From positions 248,001-312,000 of the forward strand of contig NZ_JAMCCQ010000001.1 in assembly GCF_023370775.1 (NCBI RefSeq): 64,000 nt of DNA, in the 5' to 3' direction. Under the pieces are notes generated by a model. The model worked only from the letters and a program-made list of their open reading frames with translations, had not been told where the DNA came from and made no database searches. The stretch's first letter is position 1; each line of letters opens with the position of its first letter. Shown here in pieces: positions 35,871-44,966 of this stretch. The translations under genes and the position numbers were made by a program. Source of the stretch: Marivita sp. GX14005 (GTDB lineage: Bacteria > Pseudomonadota > Alphaproteobacteria > Rhodobacterales > Rhodobacteraceae).

Positions 35871-36512
35871 TTAGCCGTTTGCCAGCACCTGCGCCACCTC
35901 TGCGGTGAGCGCGTCGACCTCGGACTGTGCCGGCGTCTTGCGGGCTTCGGCCGCGCCGCGCCCCTGTCCCAGCGCCTCGGCATAGATCACGCGGTTGGCC
36001 AATGTCGCCCCTGCGATGCGCGCGTTCAGGGACTCGGCCGCGGCGGCCACCTCCGCGCCAAGCCGCGTGTTCGCCCGTGCACGGTTGAGCACGACAAGCG
36101 CATCCTTGTCCTCACGCCGGGCCAGATCGAGCACGCCTTCCGTCGCCCAGAGATCGACATGGCTCACACTGACCGGAACAACCACGAGATCGGCCACGCG
36201 AAGTGCCGGGCGCAAATCGCTATCGGCCTTGGGCGGCGTATCTATGATGACGATGTCATGGGTGCCGGACAGTTTGCGCACCTCATAGGTGATCCCCCAG
36301 GCGGAGGATGTCGCGAATTCGAGGTTCTCGCACGGCCCGCTCCCGGTCTCGATCCGCGTCATGAACCAGCGGCCCAGGCTGCCTTGCGGATCGATATCGA
36401 CAAGCGCCACGCTCTTGCCCTGCCGCAGGAACCCGGTGGCGAGGTTGGCCGAAACGGTGGTCTTGCCAGAGCCGCCCTTCTGCTGCGCGACGGTGATGAC
36501 ATGTCCGGCCAT
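35871..36512 (-). CDS. ParA family ATPase without a ParB partner
   Basis: A 213-residue deviant Walker A ATPase. The loop AQQKGGSGKTTVSANLATG has both signature lysines (Lys12 and Lys17, the KGGxGKT deviant P-loop). The second motif is LVDIDPQGSLGRWF, the Walker B-like strand VIIDTPPKAD, and the C-terminal half has VVLNRARANTRLG. It is a short, single-domain ParA/MipZ-like protein without an N-terminal DNA-binding domain and without a neighbouring parB. Likely roles are spatial positioning of a protein cluster or plasmid-derived partitioning. Confidence 0.88.
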   Translation of the reverse strand: MAGHVITVAQQKGGSGKTTVSANLATGFLRQGKSVALVDIDPQGSLGRWFMTRIETGSGPCENLEFATSSAWGITYEVRKLSGTHDIVIIDTPPKADSDLRPALRVADLVVVPVSVSHVDLWATEGVLDLARREDKDALVVLNRARANTRLGAEVAAAAESLNARIAGATLANRVIYAEALGQGRGAAEARKTPAQSEVDALTAEVAQVLANG

Positions 36513-36612
36513 GCTGGTCTCCCTGCGATTCGCGCCGAGCCTACAGCGTTATCTCGCAGGTGCAGCATAAAAATTGCCGCGGCGGAAGATTGTGCCTTGC
36601 CGGCACCATGCG

Positions 36613-37029
36613 TCAGGCAGCGAGTTCGGGCAGTTCCAGAATCTGCACCCCGGCAATGCGCCATGCGCCATCGATCCGCTCCATCCGGTAGTCGAGATAA
36701 TGAATCGCGCCATCCGCGCTCTCGATCACCACCATTTGATGCAATACGCCTACCTTTTCGCGCAGCGCGCCGAAACGCAGCGTTTGCGGCCGCCAGACCA
36801 TCGGATAGCCGCGCCGGACCATATCGCCGAACGTCTCGGACGTGCCGAAAAGACGCTGGATGTTCGGCGCGGCAAATGTGAAGGCCCGCGCGAAGTCGTC
36901 TTCGAGAAAAGCATCGATCTGACTTCGGATCACTCCTTCGATCTGCCGCTCCGGTGCCAGCGCATCCTGCGCGGACGGCGCGCCGGCCAGGGCCGCGCTC
37001 AAGAATACTGCCGTGATGAAATTGCGCAT
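36613..37029 (-). CDS. DUF4864 family exported protein
   Basis: A 138-residue secreted protein with a Sec signal peptide (about 1-20, FLSAALAGAPSAQ). The mature part matches the DUF4864 pattern: IEGVIRSQIDAFLEDDFARAFTFAAPNIQRLFGTSETFGDMVRRGYPMVWRP, then HYLDYRMERIDGAWRIAGVQILE, an NTF2-like arrangement. The function is unknown. An AGGA ribosome-binding site precedes ATG 37029. Between the ParA-like gene and lysS on the same strand. Confidence 0.87.
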   Translation of the reverse strand: MRNFITAVFLSAALAGAPSAQDALAPERQIEGVIRSQIDAFLEDDFARAFTFAAPNIQRLFGTSETFGDMVRRGYPMVWRPQTLRFGALREKVGVLHQMVVIESADGAIHYLDYRMERIDGAWRIAGVQILELPELAA

Positions 37030-37080
37030 GGCGATCCTCCCCGGACACAAGCTAGGGCAAGGGCCGGCGCAGGCAAAATT

Positions 37081-38658
37081 TCAGAGCAAATCGCCGGTCA
37101 GCGCCTTTTCGATCAGATCGACGGTTTCCGACACGCCGTAAAGTGCGATGAAGCCACCGAAACGCGGTCCTTGGCTTTGGCCGAGCAGAACCTCGTAGAG
37201 CGCCTTGAACCAGTTGCGCAGCGGCTCGAACCCGTGGTCCTTGCCGACCGCAAAGACCAGCGTTTGCAGCGCCTCGTCCTCCACGGGCCCGTCATAGCCG
37301 CGCAGCCGCTCGGCCAGATCGGCCATCGCGGCGCGTTCACTTTCATCCGGTGCGCGATAGGTTTTCGCCGGTTTGACGAAATCCTGATAGTAACGCACCG
37401 CAAAGCCAGCCGCCTGATCGAGGTCGGGATGCGTCTCGGGCGTGGCACCGGGCGCATAGCGCCGGATGAAGCCCCAAAGCGCCTCCTTGTCCTCGGCCCC
37501 CGAGGCGGAAGCGAGGTTGAGCAGCATCGAGAACGGCACGACCATATGCGAAGCGGGCACATCGCCAGAATGGATATGGTAGACCGGGTTGTTGACCTGC
37601 GCGGCGACATCCTGCGCGGGATAGGCGCGCAGTTGCTGGTGGTATTCATCCACCGCCTTCGGGATCACGTCGAAATGCATCCGCTTCGCCGTCTTGGGCT
37701 TTTGATACATAAAATAGGACAGCGATTCGGTGCTGGCATAGGTCAGCCATTCGTCGATCGTCAGCCCGTTGCCCTTTGACTTGGAGATCTTCTGCCCCTG
37801 CTCATCGAGGAAGAGCTCATAGGTAAAGATCTCGGGCGGGCGGCCGCCGAGGATCGAGCAGATCTTGGTATAGATCGGCGTATTGGGCGCGTGTTCCTTG
37901 CCGTAAGGTTCCCAATCGACGCCAAGCGCCGCCCAGCGCGCGCCGAAATCGGGCTTCCATTGCAGCTTTACGTTGCCGCCGGTGACGGGCAACGTCCATT
38001 CGCGCCCGTCCTCGTCATCGAAGGTGACGGTGCCGTCCCTTGCATCGACATGGCGGATCGGCACGTAAAGCACGCGGCCCGTTTCGGGATGGATCGGCAG
38101 GAAGATCGAATAGGTCTGCTGACGCTCCTCGCGCAGGCTTTTCAACATCACCGCCATCAGATCGTCATAGCGTTCGGCGGCGCGCAAAAGCGTTTCGTCG
38201 AAGCGGCCGGAGCGGTAGAAATCGCGCGCCGAGATGAACTCGTAGTCGAACCCGAACGTGTCGAGGAACCGCCGCAGCATGGCGTTGTTGTGATCGCCGA
38301 AACTGTCGTATTCGCCGAACGGGTCGGGCACGCTGGTCAGCGGCTTGTGCAGATGTTCGGCCAGCATGTCGCGGTCGGGCACGTTGTCCGGCACCTTGCG
38401 CATCCCGTCGAGATCGTCGGAAAAGCTGATGAGCTTGGTCGGAATGTCCGAGATCGCTTCGAAGGCACGGCGCACCATCGTGGTGCGCAGCACTTCGCCA
38501 AAGGTGCCGATATGCGGCAAGCCGCTGGGGCCATAGCCCGTTTCGAAGAGCACATAGCCCTTTTCGGGCGGTCCGGCCTCGTAGCGTTTGAGCAGCCGGC
38601 GCGCCTCTTCAAAGGGCCACGCCTTTGAGGACATTGCAGCTTCGCGCAGGTCGGACAT
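37081..38658 (-). CDS. lysS: Lysyl-tRNA synthetase, class I
   Basis: Charges tRNA-Lys. This is the class I enzyme, found in archaea, spirochaetes and many alphaproteobacteria in place of the common class II LysRS. The 525 residues have the HIGH-type motif HIGT (49-52) and the KMSKS-type motif KISKSKGNG, with the alpha-helical anticodon-binding C-terminal domain after about residue 330. ATG 38658 is taken; ATG 38634 is an alternative with little effect. No class II lysS is visible nearby. Confidence 0.96.
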   Translation of the reverse strand: MSDLREAAMSSKAWPFEEARRLLKRYEAGPPEKGYVLFETGYGPSGLPHIGTFGEVLRTTMVRRAFEAISDIPTKLISFSDDLDGMRKVPDNVPDRDMLAEHLHKPLTSVPDPFGEYDSFGDHNNAMLRRFLDTFGFDYEFISARDFYRSGRFDETLLRAAERYDDLMAVMLKSLREERQQTYSIFLPIHPETGRVLYVPIRHVDARDGTVTFDDEDGREWTLPVTGGNVKLQWKPDFGARWAALGVDWEPYGKEHAPNTPIYTKICSILGGRPPEIFTYELFLDEQGQKISKSKGNGLTIDEWLTYASTESLSYFMYQKPKTAKRMHFDVIPKAVDEYHQQLRAYPAQDVAAQVNNPVYHIHSGDVPASHMVVPFSMLLNLASASGAEDKEALWGFIRRYAPGATPETHPDLDQAAGFAVRYYQDFVKPAKTYRAPDESERAAMADLAERLRGYDGPVEDEALQTLVFAVGKDHGFEPLRNWFKALYEVLLGQSQGPRFGGFIALYGVSETVDLIEKALTGDLL

Positions 38659-38781
38659 TTGCTCTCACACTCCAAAAGGCTGCGCGGGGATCGCGCTCGC
38701 GTCGAATGCCACTCCCTATTGCGGCGGGCAGGTCTGGTCAATAAGTTGGCGCAACCTGCCCGCAATCCGGAAAGACCGCCC

Positions 38782-39207
38782 GTGCAAGATACCGATCCCC
38801 ATCCGCTCAGCCCGCAAGACTGCCTCGTTGCCCTCATGATCGCGATTTCCGCATCTGATGAGCGGATTCGCACGGCCGAGCTGGTCAAGATCAATTCCGC
38901 CGTGAACAATCTTCCGGTCTTTGCCGAGTATGACGAAACCCGCATCCCCGAGATGTCAGCGCTCGTGTTCGATCTGTTCGAACAGGAGGATGGGCTGGAT
39001 GCGCTGTTCGGCCTCATCCGCGACAACCTGCCCGAACGGCTTTTCGAGACCGCCTATGCGCTGGCCTGCGATGTGGCCGCTGCCGATGGCACGCTGCGCG
39101 AGGCGGAGCTGCGCCTGCTGGAGGAGATGCGCTACGAGCTCAATATCGACCGGCTGCACGCCGCCGCCATCGAACGCGGCGCGCGCGCGCGGCATGTGCG
39201 GATGTGA
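38782..39207 (+). CDS. TerB family protein
   Basis: A 141-residue all-helical protein of the TerB/tellurite-resistance fold. SPQDCLVALMIAISASDERIRTAELVKINSAVNNLP and YALACDVAAADGTLREAELRLLEEMR are the paired helices, with D-x-x-x-x-x-E acidic clusters able to bind divalent metal. No other ter genes are present. Start chosen at GTG 38782, which has a short purine-rich site upstream. The divergent lysS promoter probably shares 38659-38781. Confidence 0.8.
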   Translation: MQDTDPHPLSPQDCLVALMIAISASDERIRTAELVKINSAVNNLPVFAEYDETRIPEMSALVFDLFEQEDGLDALFGLIRDNLPERLFETAYALACDVAAADGTLREAELRLLEEMRYELNIDRLHAAAIERGARARHVRM

Positions 39208-39636
39208 TCAGCCGTCGCGCCGCGGCGGGATCGAATAGGTCAGCGTCGCGCGCGCCACGGGATCGGGCTTGCCGTCCGAATAGAGCAGAACATCCGTCAC
39301 GCTGAGGTTGCGCCCCAGCTTGAGAAGCCTCGCATGGGCCAGAACATCGACGCCCGCTTCCGGCTTGCGCATGAAATCGATGGAACAGTTCGTCGTCACG
39401 GCGAGCGCCTCGCGCCCGATCCGCGCCATTGTCGCGACATAGGCCGCCACATCCGCCAGCCCGAACATCGCCGGACCCGACACGGTGCCGCCGGGGCGCA
39501 GATGCTCTTCGGTGGTGCGCAGGCGCATTACCAGAAGGTCCTCGTCGAGTCTGTCGATCGTGAACATGCCTTCGATCTGGGGAAACACCTCCCCGAGGAA
39601 CTCCATCATTTCATCGCGTTCCAGTTTAAGCGCCAT
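39208..39636 (-). CDS. PaaI family thioesterase
   Basis: A 142-residue hot-dog fold thioesterase, the third in the window. RPGGTVSGPAMFGLADVAAYV replaces the usual HGG turn with SGP, so the active-site loop differs from the two genes at 5.9-6.9 kb and the specificity may differ. The strand SIDFMRKPEAGVDVLAHARLLKLGRNLSVTDVLLY supports the assignment. ATG 39636 is preceded by AGGAAAG. Divergent from the enoyl-CoA hydratase gene with 56 bases between; convergent with the TerB gene, with adjacent stops. Confidence 0.85.
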   Translation of the reverse strand: MALKLERDEMMEFLGEVFPQIEGMFTIDRLDEDLLVMRLRTTEEHLRPGGTVSGPAMFGLADVAAYVATMARIGREALAVTTNCSIDFMRKPEAGVDVLAHARLLKLGRNLSVTDVLLYSDGKPDPVARATLTYSIPPRRDG

Positions 39637-39692
39637 GCTTTCCTCCTGCCCGATCCGCCGCTAGAGTTGCGCCAAGCCGTTGGGAGGACAAG

Positions 39693-40478
39693 ATGAAACT
39701 TCTGGAACGTCACGACAGCGGCGCGGTGTGCCATCTGCGCCTGAACGCGCCGGACCGGCTCAACGCGCTGTCCGATGACATGCTGGCCGCGCTTCAGGGA
39801 CAGATCGACGCGCTCGGTCAGGATACCGCCATTCGCTGCGTCGTGATCTCGGGAGCGGGCAAGGCGTTTTGCGCGGGCCATGACCTCAAGGAAATGACCG
39901 CGGGGCGGCAGGCGGAGGACGGGGGCAAAGCCTATTTCGCCGATCTCTTCGACCGCTGCGCGAAGGTGATGCTCGGCCTGCAACGCCTGCCTCAACCGGT
40001 GATCGCGCAGGTCCACGGGATCGCCACCGCAGCCGGCTGCCAGCTTGCCGCTTCCTGCGACATGGCGGTCGCGGCCGAGGGCACGCGGTTCGGTGTGAAC
40101 GGGGTGAATATCGGACTCTTTTGCTCGACCCCGATGGTCGCGCTCACCCGGAACATCCCGCGCAAGCAGGCGTTCGAAATGCTGGTCACGGGCCAATTCA
40201 TCGATGCCGAGCGCGCCGAGGTGCTAGGGCTTGTGAACAAGGTCGTGCCCGAGGCCGATCTTGCAGCCGAAACCGCCGAGCTGGCGGATCTGGTGGCAGG
40301 CAAGCTCGGCTCTGCTGTGCGTATGGGCAAGGCCGCGTTCTACGAACAGGCGCAGCTGAGCGACGAGGACGCCTATGCCTATGCCGGCGACGTGATGGTG
40401 CAGAACATGCTGTCGCGCGACACGGAGGAAGGGATCGGCGCGTTTCTCGAAAAGCGCCCTCACGAATGGTCGCAATAA
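39693..40478 (+). CDS. Enoyl-CoA hydratase/isomerase family protein
   Basis: A 261-residue crotonase-fold enzyme. The oxyanion-hole strands are HLRLNAPDRLNALSDDM and the segment FCAGHDLKEM; the second catalytic block is VHGIATAAGCQLAASCDMAVAAEGTRFGVNGVNIGLFCSTPM. In place of the usual catalytic Glu of hydratases at GxxE, the sequence shows Val/Asn in the second position, so isomerase, dehalogenase-like or ECH-related activity other than hydration is possible. It partly overlaps nadD (13 bases), and its substrate is unknown. Confidence 0.88.
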   Translation: MKLLERHDSGAVCHLRLNAPDRLNALSDDMLAALQGQIDALGQDTAIRCVVISGAGKAFCAGHDLKEMTAGRQAEDGGKAYFADLFDRCAKVMLGLQRLPQPVIAQVHGIATAAGCQLAASCDMAVAAEGTRFGVNGVNIGLFCSTPMVALTRNIPRKQAFEMLVTGQFIDAERAEVLGLVNKVVPEADLAAETAELADLVAGKLGSAVRMGKAAFYEQAQLSDEDAYAYAGDVMVQNMLSRDTEEGIGAFLEKRPHEWSQ

Positions 40479-41080
40479 AAGCATGGACCGGGCTGCCGGT
40501 CCGGGCCGGCATGACGGTCGGACTGCTCGGCGGCTCGTTCGATCCGGCGCATGAGGGCCATCTGCAGATCAGCCGCGTGGCGCTCAAGCGCTTTGCGCTC
40601 GACCGTGTTGTCTGGCTGGTCTCGCCCGGCAATCCGCTCAAGGCACGCGGACCGGCCGCCCTGGTCAAACGGATCGCCCATGCCCGCGCGCTCGTTACCG
40701 ATCCCCGCATCATCGTCAGCGATGTCGAAGCGCGCATTGGCACGCGCTATACCGCCGCCACGCTCGATGCGCTGCGCGCCGCGCATCCGGGCGTGCGGTT
40801 CGTCTGGCTGATGGGGGCGGACAACCTTCAGCAATTCCACCTCTGGGACCGCTGGCAGGACATCCTGCGCGCCGTTCCGCTCGGCGTTCTGGCGCGGCCC
40901 GGCTGGCGGCAATCGGCGCTCCATTCGCGCACCGCGCGCCAGTATCGCCAGCACATGCTGCCCGCCACCGCATCGCAGCTTTTGCCGATGCACGTCCCGC
41001 CCGTCTGGTGCTTCGTCAACATGCCGATGACAGCCCAGAGCTCGACCGCGATCCGCGCGCGCGGCGATTGGAGGGAATAG
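40466..41080 (+). CDS. nadD: Nicotinate-nucleotide adenylyltransferase
   Basis: Forms deamido-NAD from nicotinate mononucleotide and ATP in NAD biosynthesis. The 204 residues carry GLLGGSFDPAHEGHL with the HxGH ATP-binding motif, VRFVWLMGADNL, and the C-terminal SSTAIRAR (ISSTxIR) motif. Start ATG 40466 is chosen; the gene begins 13 bases before the end of the enoyl-CoA hydratase gene. An internal ATG at 40511 remains an alternative. rsfS and proA, often adjacent to nadD, are absent here. Confidence 0.93.
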   Translation: MVAIKAWTGLPVRAGMTVGLLGGSFDPAHEGHLQISRVALKRFALDRVVWLVSPGNPLKARGPAALVKRIAHARALVTDPRIIVSDVEARIGTRYTAATLDALRAAHPGVRFVWLMGADNLQQFHLWDRWQDILRAVPLGVLARPGWRQSALHSRTARQYRQHMLPATASQLLPMHVPPVWCFVNMPMTAQSSTAIRARGDWRE

Positions 41081-41141
41081 CCGCACCGATCACCAAAGCG
41101 TGTCCTTGTAAGCGCGTCGATCCTCGGGATAGATCACCCCT

Positions 41142-42632
41142 ATGACAGACCGGATCTCACGCCGCGCGGTGCTCGGCGCCCTTGTGGCAAGCGGACTCGC
41201 ACCTTCGGCCTTCGCGCAATCCGCCCTCGCGCCGCAAAACTCCCTGCGTCCCTCCGCGCGGGCGGATGAGCTGCTCAAATCATACCAGCCGCCGCTTTCC
41301 AAGCTGATCGCCAGGACCGATCTGCCCGGACAGATCAGCGTGCAAGTGGCCGACGTCAAGACCGGGTTGGTGCTGGAATCGCACAACCCGCTCCGCGCCC
41401 TGCCCCCCGCCAGCGTCGCCAAGGCGCTGACGGCCTGCTACGCGCTCGATACGCTTGGCGCCGATCATCGCTTCGAAACGCGGCTTCTGGCAAGCGGGCC
41501 AATAAAGGACGGCAAGCTGGAGGGCGATCTGATCCTCGCCGGCGGGGGCGATCCGACGCTGGATACCGATGCGCTCGCCGCGCTGGCGGGCGACCTGCGC
41601 GACAAGGCGGGCATTGCCGAAGTCACCGGGCGGTTTCGCATCTGGGATCTCGCCCTGCCGCGCCTCACCGGCATCGATTCCGAGCAGCCCGACCAGGTCG
41701 GCTACAATCCCGGCCTGTCGGGGCTGAACCTCAATTACAACCGTGTCCATTTCGAATGGGTGCGCAACGGCGACGATTACAAGATCAGCATGGAGGCGCC
41801 ATCGGCCACGCTGCGCCCCGCCGTAAGGTCGGCGCGCATGCAGGTCGCGCCGCGCAAATATCCGATCTACACCTATGCCGACGAAGGAACCTACGACAAT
41901 TGGACGGTGGCGCGCGGCGCGCTCGGGCAGAAAGGCGCGCGCTGGCTGCCGGTCCGCAAACCCGCGCTCTATACCGCCGAGGTATTCCAGACACTCGCGC
42001 GCTCGAACGGGATCGTCCTGCCCGCCCCCGAACGGATCGAGGCACTGCCGGCCGGCACGACCGAACTTGCCGCGCATCGAAGCGCCCCGCTGACGACGAT
42101 CCTGCGCGACATGCTGAAATACTCGACCAACCTCACCGCCGAATGTGTCGGGCTGACCGCCACGGCGGCGCGGCAGGGGCGTGCCACCTCGCTCAAGGCA
42201 TCGGCGGAGGCGATGAACGATTGGGCGCGCGACACGCTCGGCATGCGCCACCCCGCGCTCGAGGATCATTCCGGGCTCGGCGATGACAGCCGGATCTCTT
42301 CGCGCGATATGGTCACCGCACTCATCACCGCCCGCAAGAGTCTGCAGATCAAGCCGCTGCTCAAGGCGCACCGTCTGCGCGACGATGCCCCTTCCATGTC
42401 GGTTCACGCCAAGACCGGCACGCTGAACTTCGTCAGCGGGCTCGGCGGGTTCATTGATCTGCCCGATGGCACCGAACTGGCCTTCGCCTTCTTCTCGGCC
42501 GATCTGCCACGCCGCGATGCGCTCAGCCGCGAGGAACGCGAAAGACCGCCGGGCGGCAAGCACTACAGCGCAAGATCGCGCAACCTGCAGCAGCGGCTTC
42601 TGGCGCGCTGGGGCATCCTTTACAACGGCTGA
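41142..42632 (+). CDS. dacB: D-alanyl-D-alanine carboxypeptidase/endopeptidase (PBP4 type)
   Basis: Class C low-molecular-weight penicillin-binding protein acting on peptidoglycan in the periplasm. The N-terminal SRRAVLGALVASGLAPSAFA is a twin-arginine (Tat) type signal, unusual for DacB homologues elsewhere but common in Rhodobacterales. The three active-site motifs are intact: SxxK as SVAK (91-94), SxN as STN in YSTNLTAE, and KTG in HAKTGTLN. The 496 residues match PBP4 with its inserted domains. Ribosome-binding site is weak. Confidence 0.93.
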   Translation: MTDRISRRAVLGALVASGLAPSAFAQSALAPQNSLRPSARADELLKSYQPPLSKLIARTDLPGQISVQVADVKTGLVLESHNPLRALPPASVAKALTACYALDTLGADHRFETRLLASGPIKDGKLEGDLILAGGGDPTLDTDALAALAGDLRDKAGIAEVTGRFRIWDLALPRLTGIDSEQPDQVGYNPGLSGLNLNYNRVHFEWVRNGDDYKISMEAPSATLRPAVRSARMQVAPRKYPIYTYADEGTYDNWTVARGALGQKGARWLPVRKPALYTAEVFQTLARSNGIVLPAPERIEALPAGTTELAAHRSAPLTTILRDMLKYSTNLTAECVGLTATAARQGRATSLKASAEAMNDWARDTLGMRHPALEDHSGLGDDSRISSRDMVTALITARKSLQIKPLLKAHRLRDDAPSMSVHAKTGTLNFVSGLGGFIDLPDGTELAFAFFSADLPRRDALSREERERPPGGKHYSARSRNLQQRLLARWGILYNG

Positions 42633-42771
42633 ATCCGCGCGGGGCACCTGATTCACGTCGCTCCGGGCGGGATAAGTGACTGATTTTCCAAGGTGGCACA
42701 GAATAAACTGTCGCCTGATCCCGAAACGGCGGCTAACCTGCCGCGAACGACTCACTGATTTCGAAAATCCC

Positions 42772-43305
42772 ATGGACCTCGATATCCAGCTCGATTTTGC
42801 CCAGACCGAACCCGACCGGGTCGAGATGACGGATATTCTGACGGAATATTTCACCCAGATCCGCGAACGCCTGATGGCCAGCGGAGGGCCGCGTTTTTCG
42901 ATCTCCGACTATGTCCAGACGGCACTCGATGAGATGGACAGCTTCCTGCCTCCGCGCGGCGCGACGGTGCTGGCGCGCGACAGTTCGGGCTTCCTGCTAG
43001 GCTGCGCCTTCGTGCGCATGATCGACGCCGAACGCGCCGAGCTGCGGCGGCTCTATGTGCGGGACCTCGCGCGCGGGCTGGGGCTTGGCCGCAGGCTGAT
43101 CGAAATGCGCATAGACAAGGCGCGAGAGATGGGTGCGACAACCGTCTATTCCGACGCGGTGCGCGACAACAGCGCGATCCTTTCCCTTTACGATCGCCTC
43201 GGCTTCACAGACTCGGAGCGTTACGAGAGCAGCACCATTCCCCCCGCCCTGACCCCGTATCTCGTCTATCGGAAATTGATGCTGCCTGCGGCTGAAACGG
43301 GATGA
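42772..43305 (+). CDS. GNAT family N-acetyltransferase
   Basis: A 177-residue acetyltransferase of the GNAT superfamily. The acetyl-CoA pyrophosphate loop is RDLARGLGLGRRLIEM (R/QxxGxG/A pattern), followed by helix and strand TTVYSDAVRDNSAILSLYDRLGF. The N-terminal part matches the common bacterial GNATs that act on small amines or on ribosomal protein N-termini; the substrate cannot be deduced. ATG 42772 is chosen because an earlier ATG in frame (42676) would add about 32 residues with no homology. Located upstream of rplM. Confidence 0.84.
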   Translation: MDLDIQLDFAQTEPDRVEMTDILTEYFTQIRERLMASGGPRFSISDYVQTALDEMDSFLPPRGATVLARDSSGFLLGCAFVRMIDAERAELRRLYVRDLARGLGLGRRLIEMRIDKAREMGATTVYSDAVRDNSAILSLYDRLGFTDSERYESSTIPPALTPYLVYRKLMLPAAETG

Positions 43306-43376
43306 ATTTTGTGGGGTAATTTGATACCTTATTTCTAACCAACTGAAATGACTTGCATTATTGCGCGCAGAGCCGC

Positions 43377-43404
43377 TTGACTGCAGCTTGCGAAAGCTTA
43401 TAAC
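43377..43404 (+). promoter_or_regulatory. Probable sigma-70 promoter of rplM-rpsI
   Basis: TTGACT (43377-43382), 16-base spacer, TATAAC (43399-43404). That leaves a leader of about 60 bases before the rplM start. In other bacteria L13 represses its own operon through this leader; here that is only a possibility. Confidence 0.7.
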
Positions 43405-43470
43405 CCGCCCATCGAAATGACCGGGGCGCGCGTGCCCTGCATCACACTTACTTGTCAGGGGCTTCCCACG

Positions 43471-43935
43471 ATGAAAACCTATTCTGCAAAACCGGCAGAT
43501 ATCGACAAGAAATGGATCCTGATCGACGCTGAAGGCATCGTTCTGGGCCGTCTTGCGTCGATCATCGCCACACGCTTGCGCGGCAAGCACAAGCCGTCCT
43601 TCACGCCGCACATGGACATGGGTGACAACGTCATCGTCATCAATGCCGACAAGGTGCAGCTCACCGGCAACAAGCGCCAGGAAAACTACTACTGGCATAC
43701 CGGCTATCCGGGCGGCATCAAATCGCGCACCAAGCAGCAGATCCTTGAAGGCGCGCATCCCGAGCGCGTTGTCCAGAAGGCCGTGCAGCGGATGCTGCCG
43801 GGCAACCGTCTGTCGCGCAAGATCATGACGAATCTGCGTGTCTATGCCGGCACCGATCACCCGCACGAGGCGCAAAGCCCCGAAGTGCTGGATGTGAAAT
43901 CCCTCAACTCCAAGAACACGCGGACGGCGAAATAA
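43471..43935 (+). CDS. rplM: 50S ribosomal protein L13
   Basis: Large-subunit ribosomal protein of 154 residues. [54 protein letters not shown] is diagnostic, as is the [32 protein letters not shown] segment. ATG 43471 is the first in-frame start with the [14 protein letters not shown] beginning. Its TAA stop shares one base with the rpsI ATG (TAATG), so the two are co-translated. Promoter at 43377-43404, terminator after rpsI. Confidence 0.97.
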   Translation: MKTYSAKPADIDKKWILIDAEGIVLGRLASIIATRLRGKHKPSFTPHMDMGDNVIVINADKVQLTGNKRQENYYWHTGYPGGIKSRTKQQILEGAHPERVVQKAVQRMLPGNRLSRKIMTNLRVYAGTDHPHEAQSPEVLDVKSLNSKNTRTAK

Positions 43936-44423
43936 TGGCTGAGCAACTCAATTCTCTCGAAGAGCTGAACACCGCCGCCGGCCTCGACGCCGCGCCGGAA
44001 GCAGTGGAAACGCCGCGCGAGCCGCAGCGGGACGATCTGGGCCGGGCCTACGCAACCGGCAAGCGCAAGGATGCGGTCGCCCGCGTCTGGATCAAGCCGG
44101 GCTCCGGCAAGGTCACCGTGAACGGCAAGGAGCAGAAGGTCTACTTCGCCCGCCCCGTTCTGCAGATGATCCTCCGCCAGCCCTTCACCATCTCCGGCAC
44201 CGAGGACCAGTTCGACGTCGTCGCGACAGTCAAGGGCGGTGGCCTTTCCGGTCAGGCCGGTGCGGTCAAGCACGGCATTTCCAAGGCGCTGCAGCTTTAC
44301 GATCCGTCGCTGCGCTCGTCGCTCAAGGCCGCCGGTTTCCTGACCCGCGACAGCCGCGTCGTGGAACGCAAGAAATACGGCAAGCGCAAGGCGCGCCGGA
44401 GCTTCCAGTTCTCCAAGCGCTGA
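43935..44423 (+). CDS. rpsI: 30S ribosomal protein S9
   Basis: Small-subunit protein of 162 residues whose C-terminal KR ([13 protein letters not shown]) contacts P-site tRNA. The core [27 protein letters not shown] and [23 protein letters not shown] is typical. The first 35 residues form an acidic, alanine-rich extension ([20 protein letters not shown]) characteristic of many alphaproteobacterial S9 proteins, probably exposed on the 30S head. Starts one base into the rplM stop. Followed by a GC-rich terminator at 44446-44473. Confidence 0.97.
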   Translation: MAEQLNSLEELNTAAGLDAAPEAVETPREPQRDDLGRAYATGKRKDAVARVWIKPGSGKVTVNGKEQKVYFARPVLQMILRQPFTISGTEDQFDVVATVKGGGLSGQAGAVKHGISKALQLYDPSLRSSLKAAGFLTRDSRVVERKKYGKRKARRSFQFSKR

Positions 44424-44445
44424 TCGTTTTGCATCGATCTTTCTC

Positions 44446-44473
44446 AAGGCCGCCCGGTCCGGGCGGCCTTTTT
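44446..44473 (+). terminator. Rho-independent terminator after rpsI
   Basis: GGCCGCCC pairs with GGGCGGCC, closed by a GGTCC apex, then TTTTT. It lies 23 bases after the rpsI stop and is the strongest terminator in the window. Confidence 0.9.
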
Positions 44474-44531
44474 CATGCGCGGTGATATTTTCGATATTGG
44501 TCCCGAACCGCTCCGGCAGTAGCTTGCACGC

Positions 44532-44915
44532 ATGACCGACAAGACCGATCTGGCCGAAGACCGCACAGACTACGCTGAAAACCGCACCGAATGGGCCGAG
44601 GATCGAACCGTTCTCGCCAATGAACGCACCTTCGCCGGCTGGATGCGCACCGGCATGGCGTCGGTCGCCATCGCGCTTGGCCTGAAAGCGCTGTTCGGCC
44701 CATATGAGCCGACCTGGGTGCCGAAGGCCGTTGCGACCGTCTTCATTGTCGCAGCGCTGTTGATCTATGTCTCGGCATGGCGACAAGCCAATCGGACGCG
44801 GGAATCGCTCAGCACACATGATGCGAACGGGCAATCCCGCCACCATATCACCGTGATTACGGTCGTTTTCAGCTTGGGCACCGTGGCGACGGGGATCATT
44901 CTTTGGTTGTTGTGA
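44532..44915 (+). CDS. DUF202 family inner-membrane protein
   Basis: A 127-residue protein of the YidH/DUF202 group. The signature is DRTVLANERTFAGWMRTGMASVAIALGLKALFG, in which the WxRTG segment precedes the first transmembrane helix. Three helices are predicted (about 36-58, 65-83 and 105-125). The N-terminal LAEDRTDYAENRTEWAEDRT forms a short repeated acidic/arginine segment (three imperfect copies of a seven-residue unit), unusual in the family. Located between rpsI and dnaX; function unknown. Confidence 0.88.
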   Translation: MTDKTDLAEDRTDYAENRTEWAEDRTVLANERTFAGWMRTGMASVAIALGLKALFGPYEPTWVPKAVATVFIVAALLIYVSAWRQANRTRESLSTHDANGQSRHHITVITVVFSLGTVATGIILWLL

Positions 44916-44966
44916 ATCCTCCCCCGGATCAGGTAGCCTGAGCGACAAGCCGAGGAAAGAACATCC

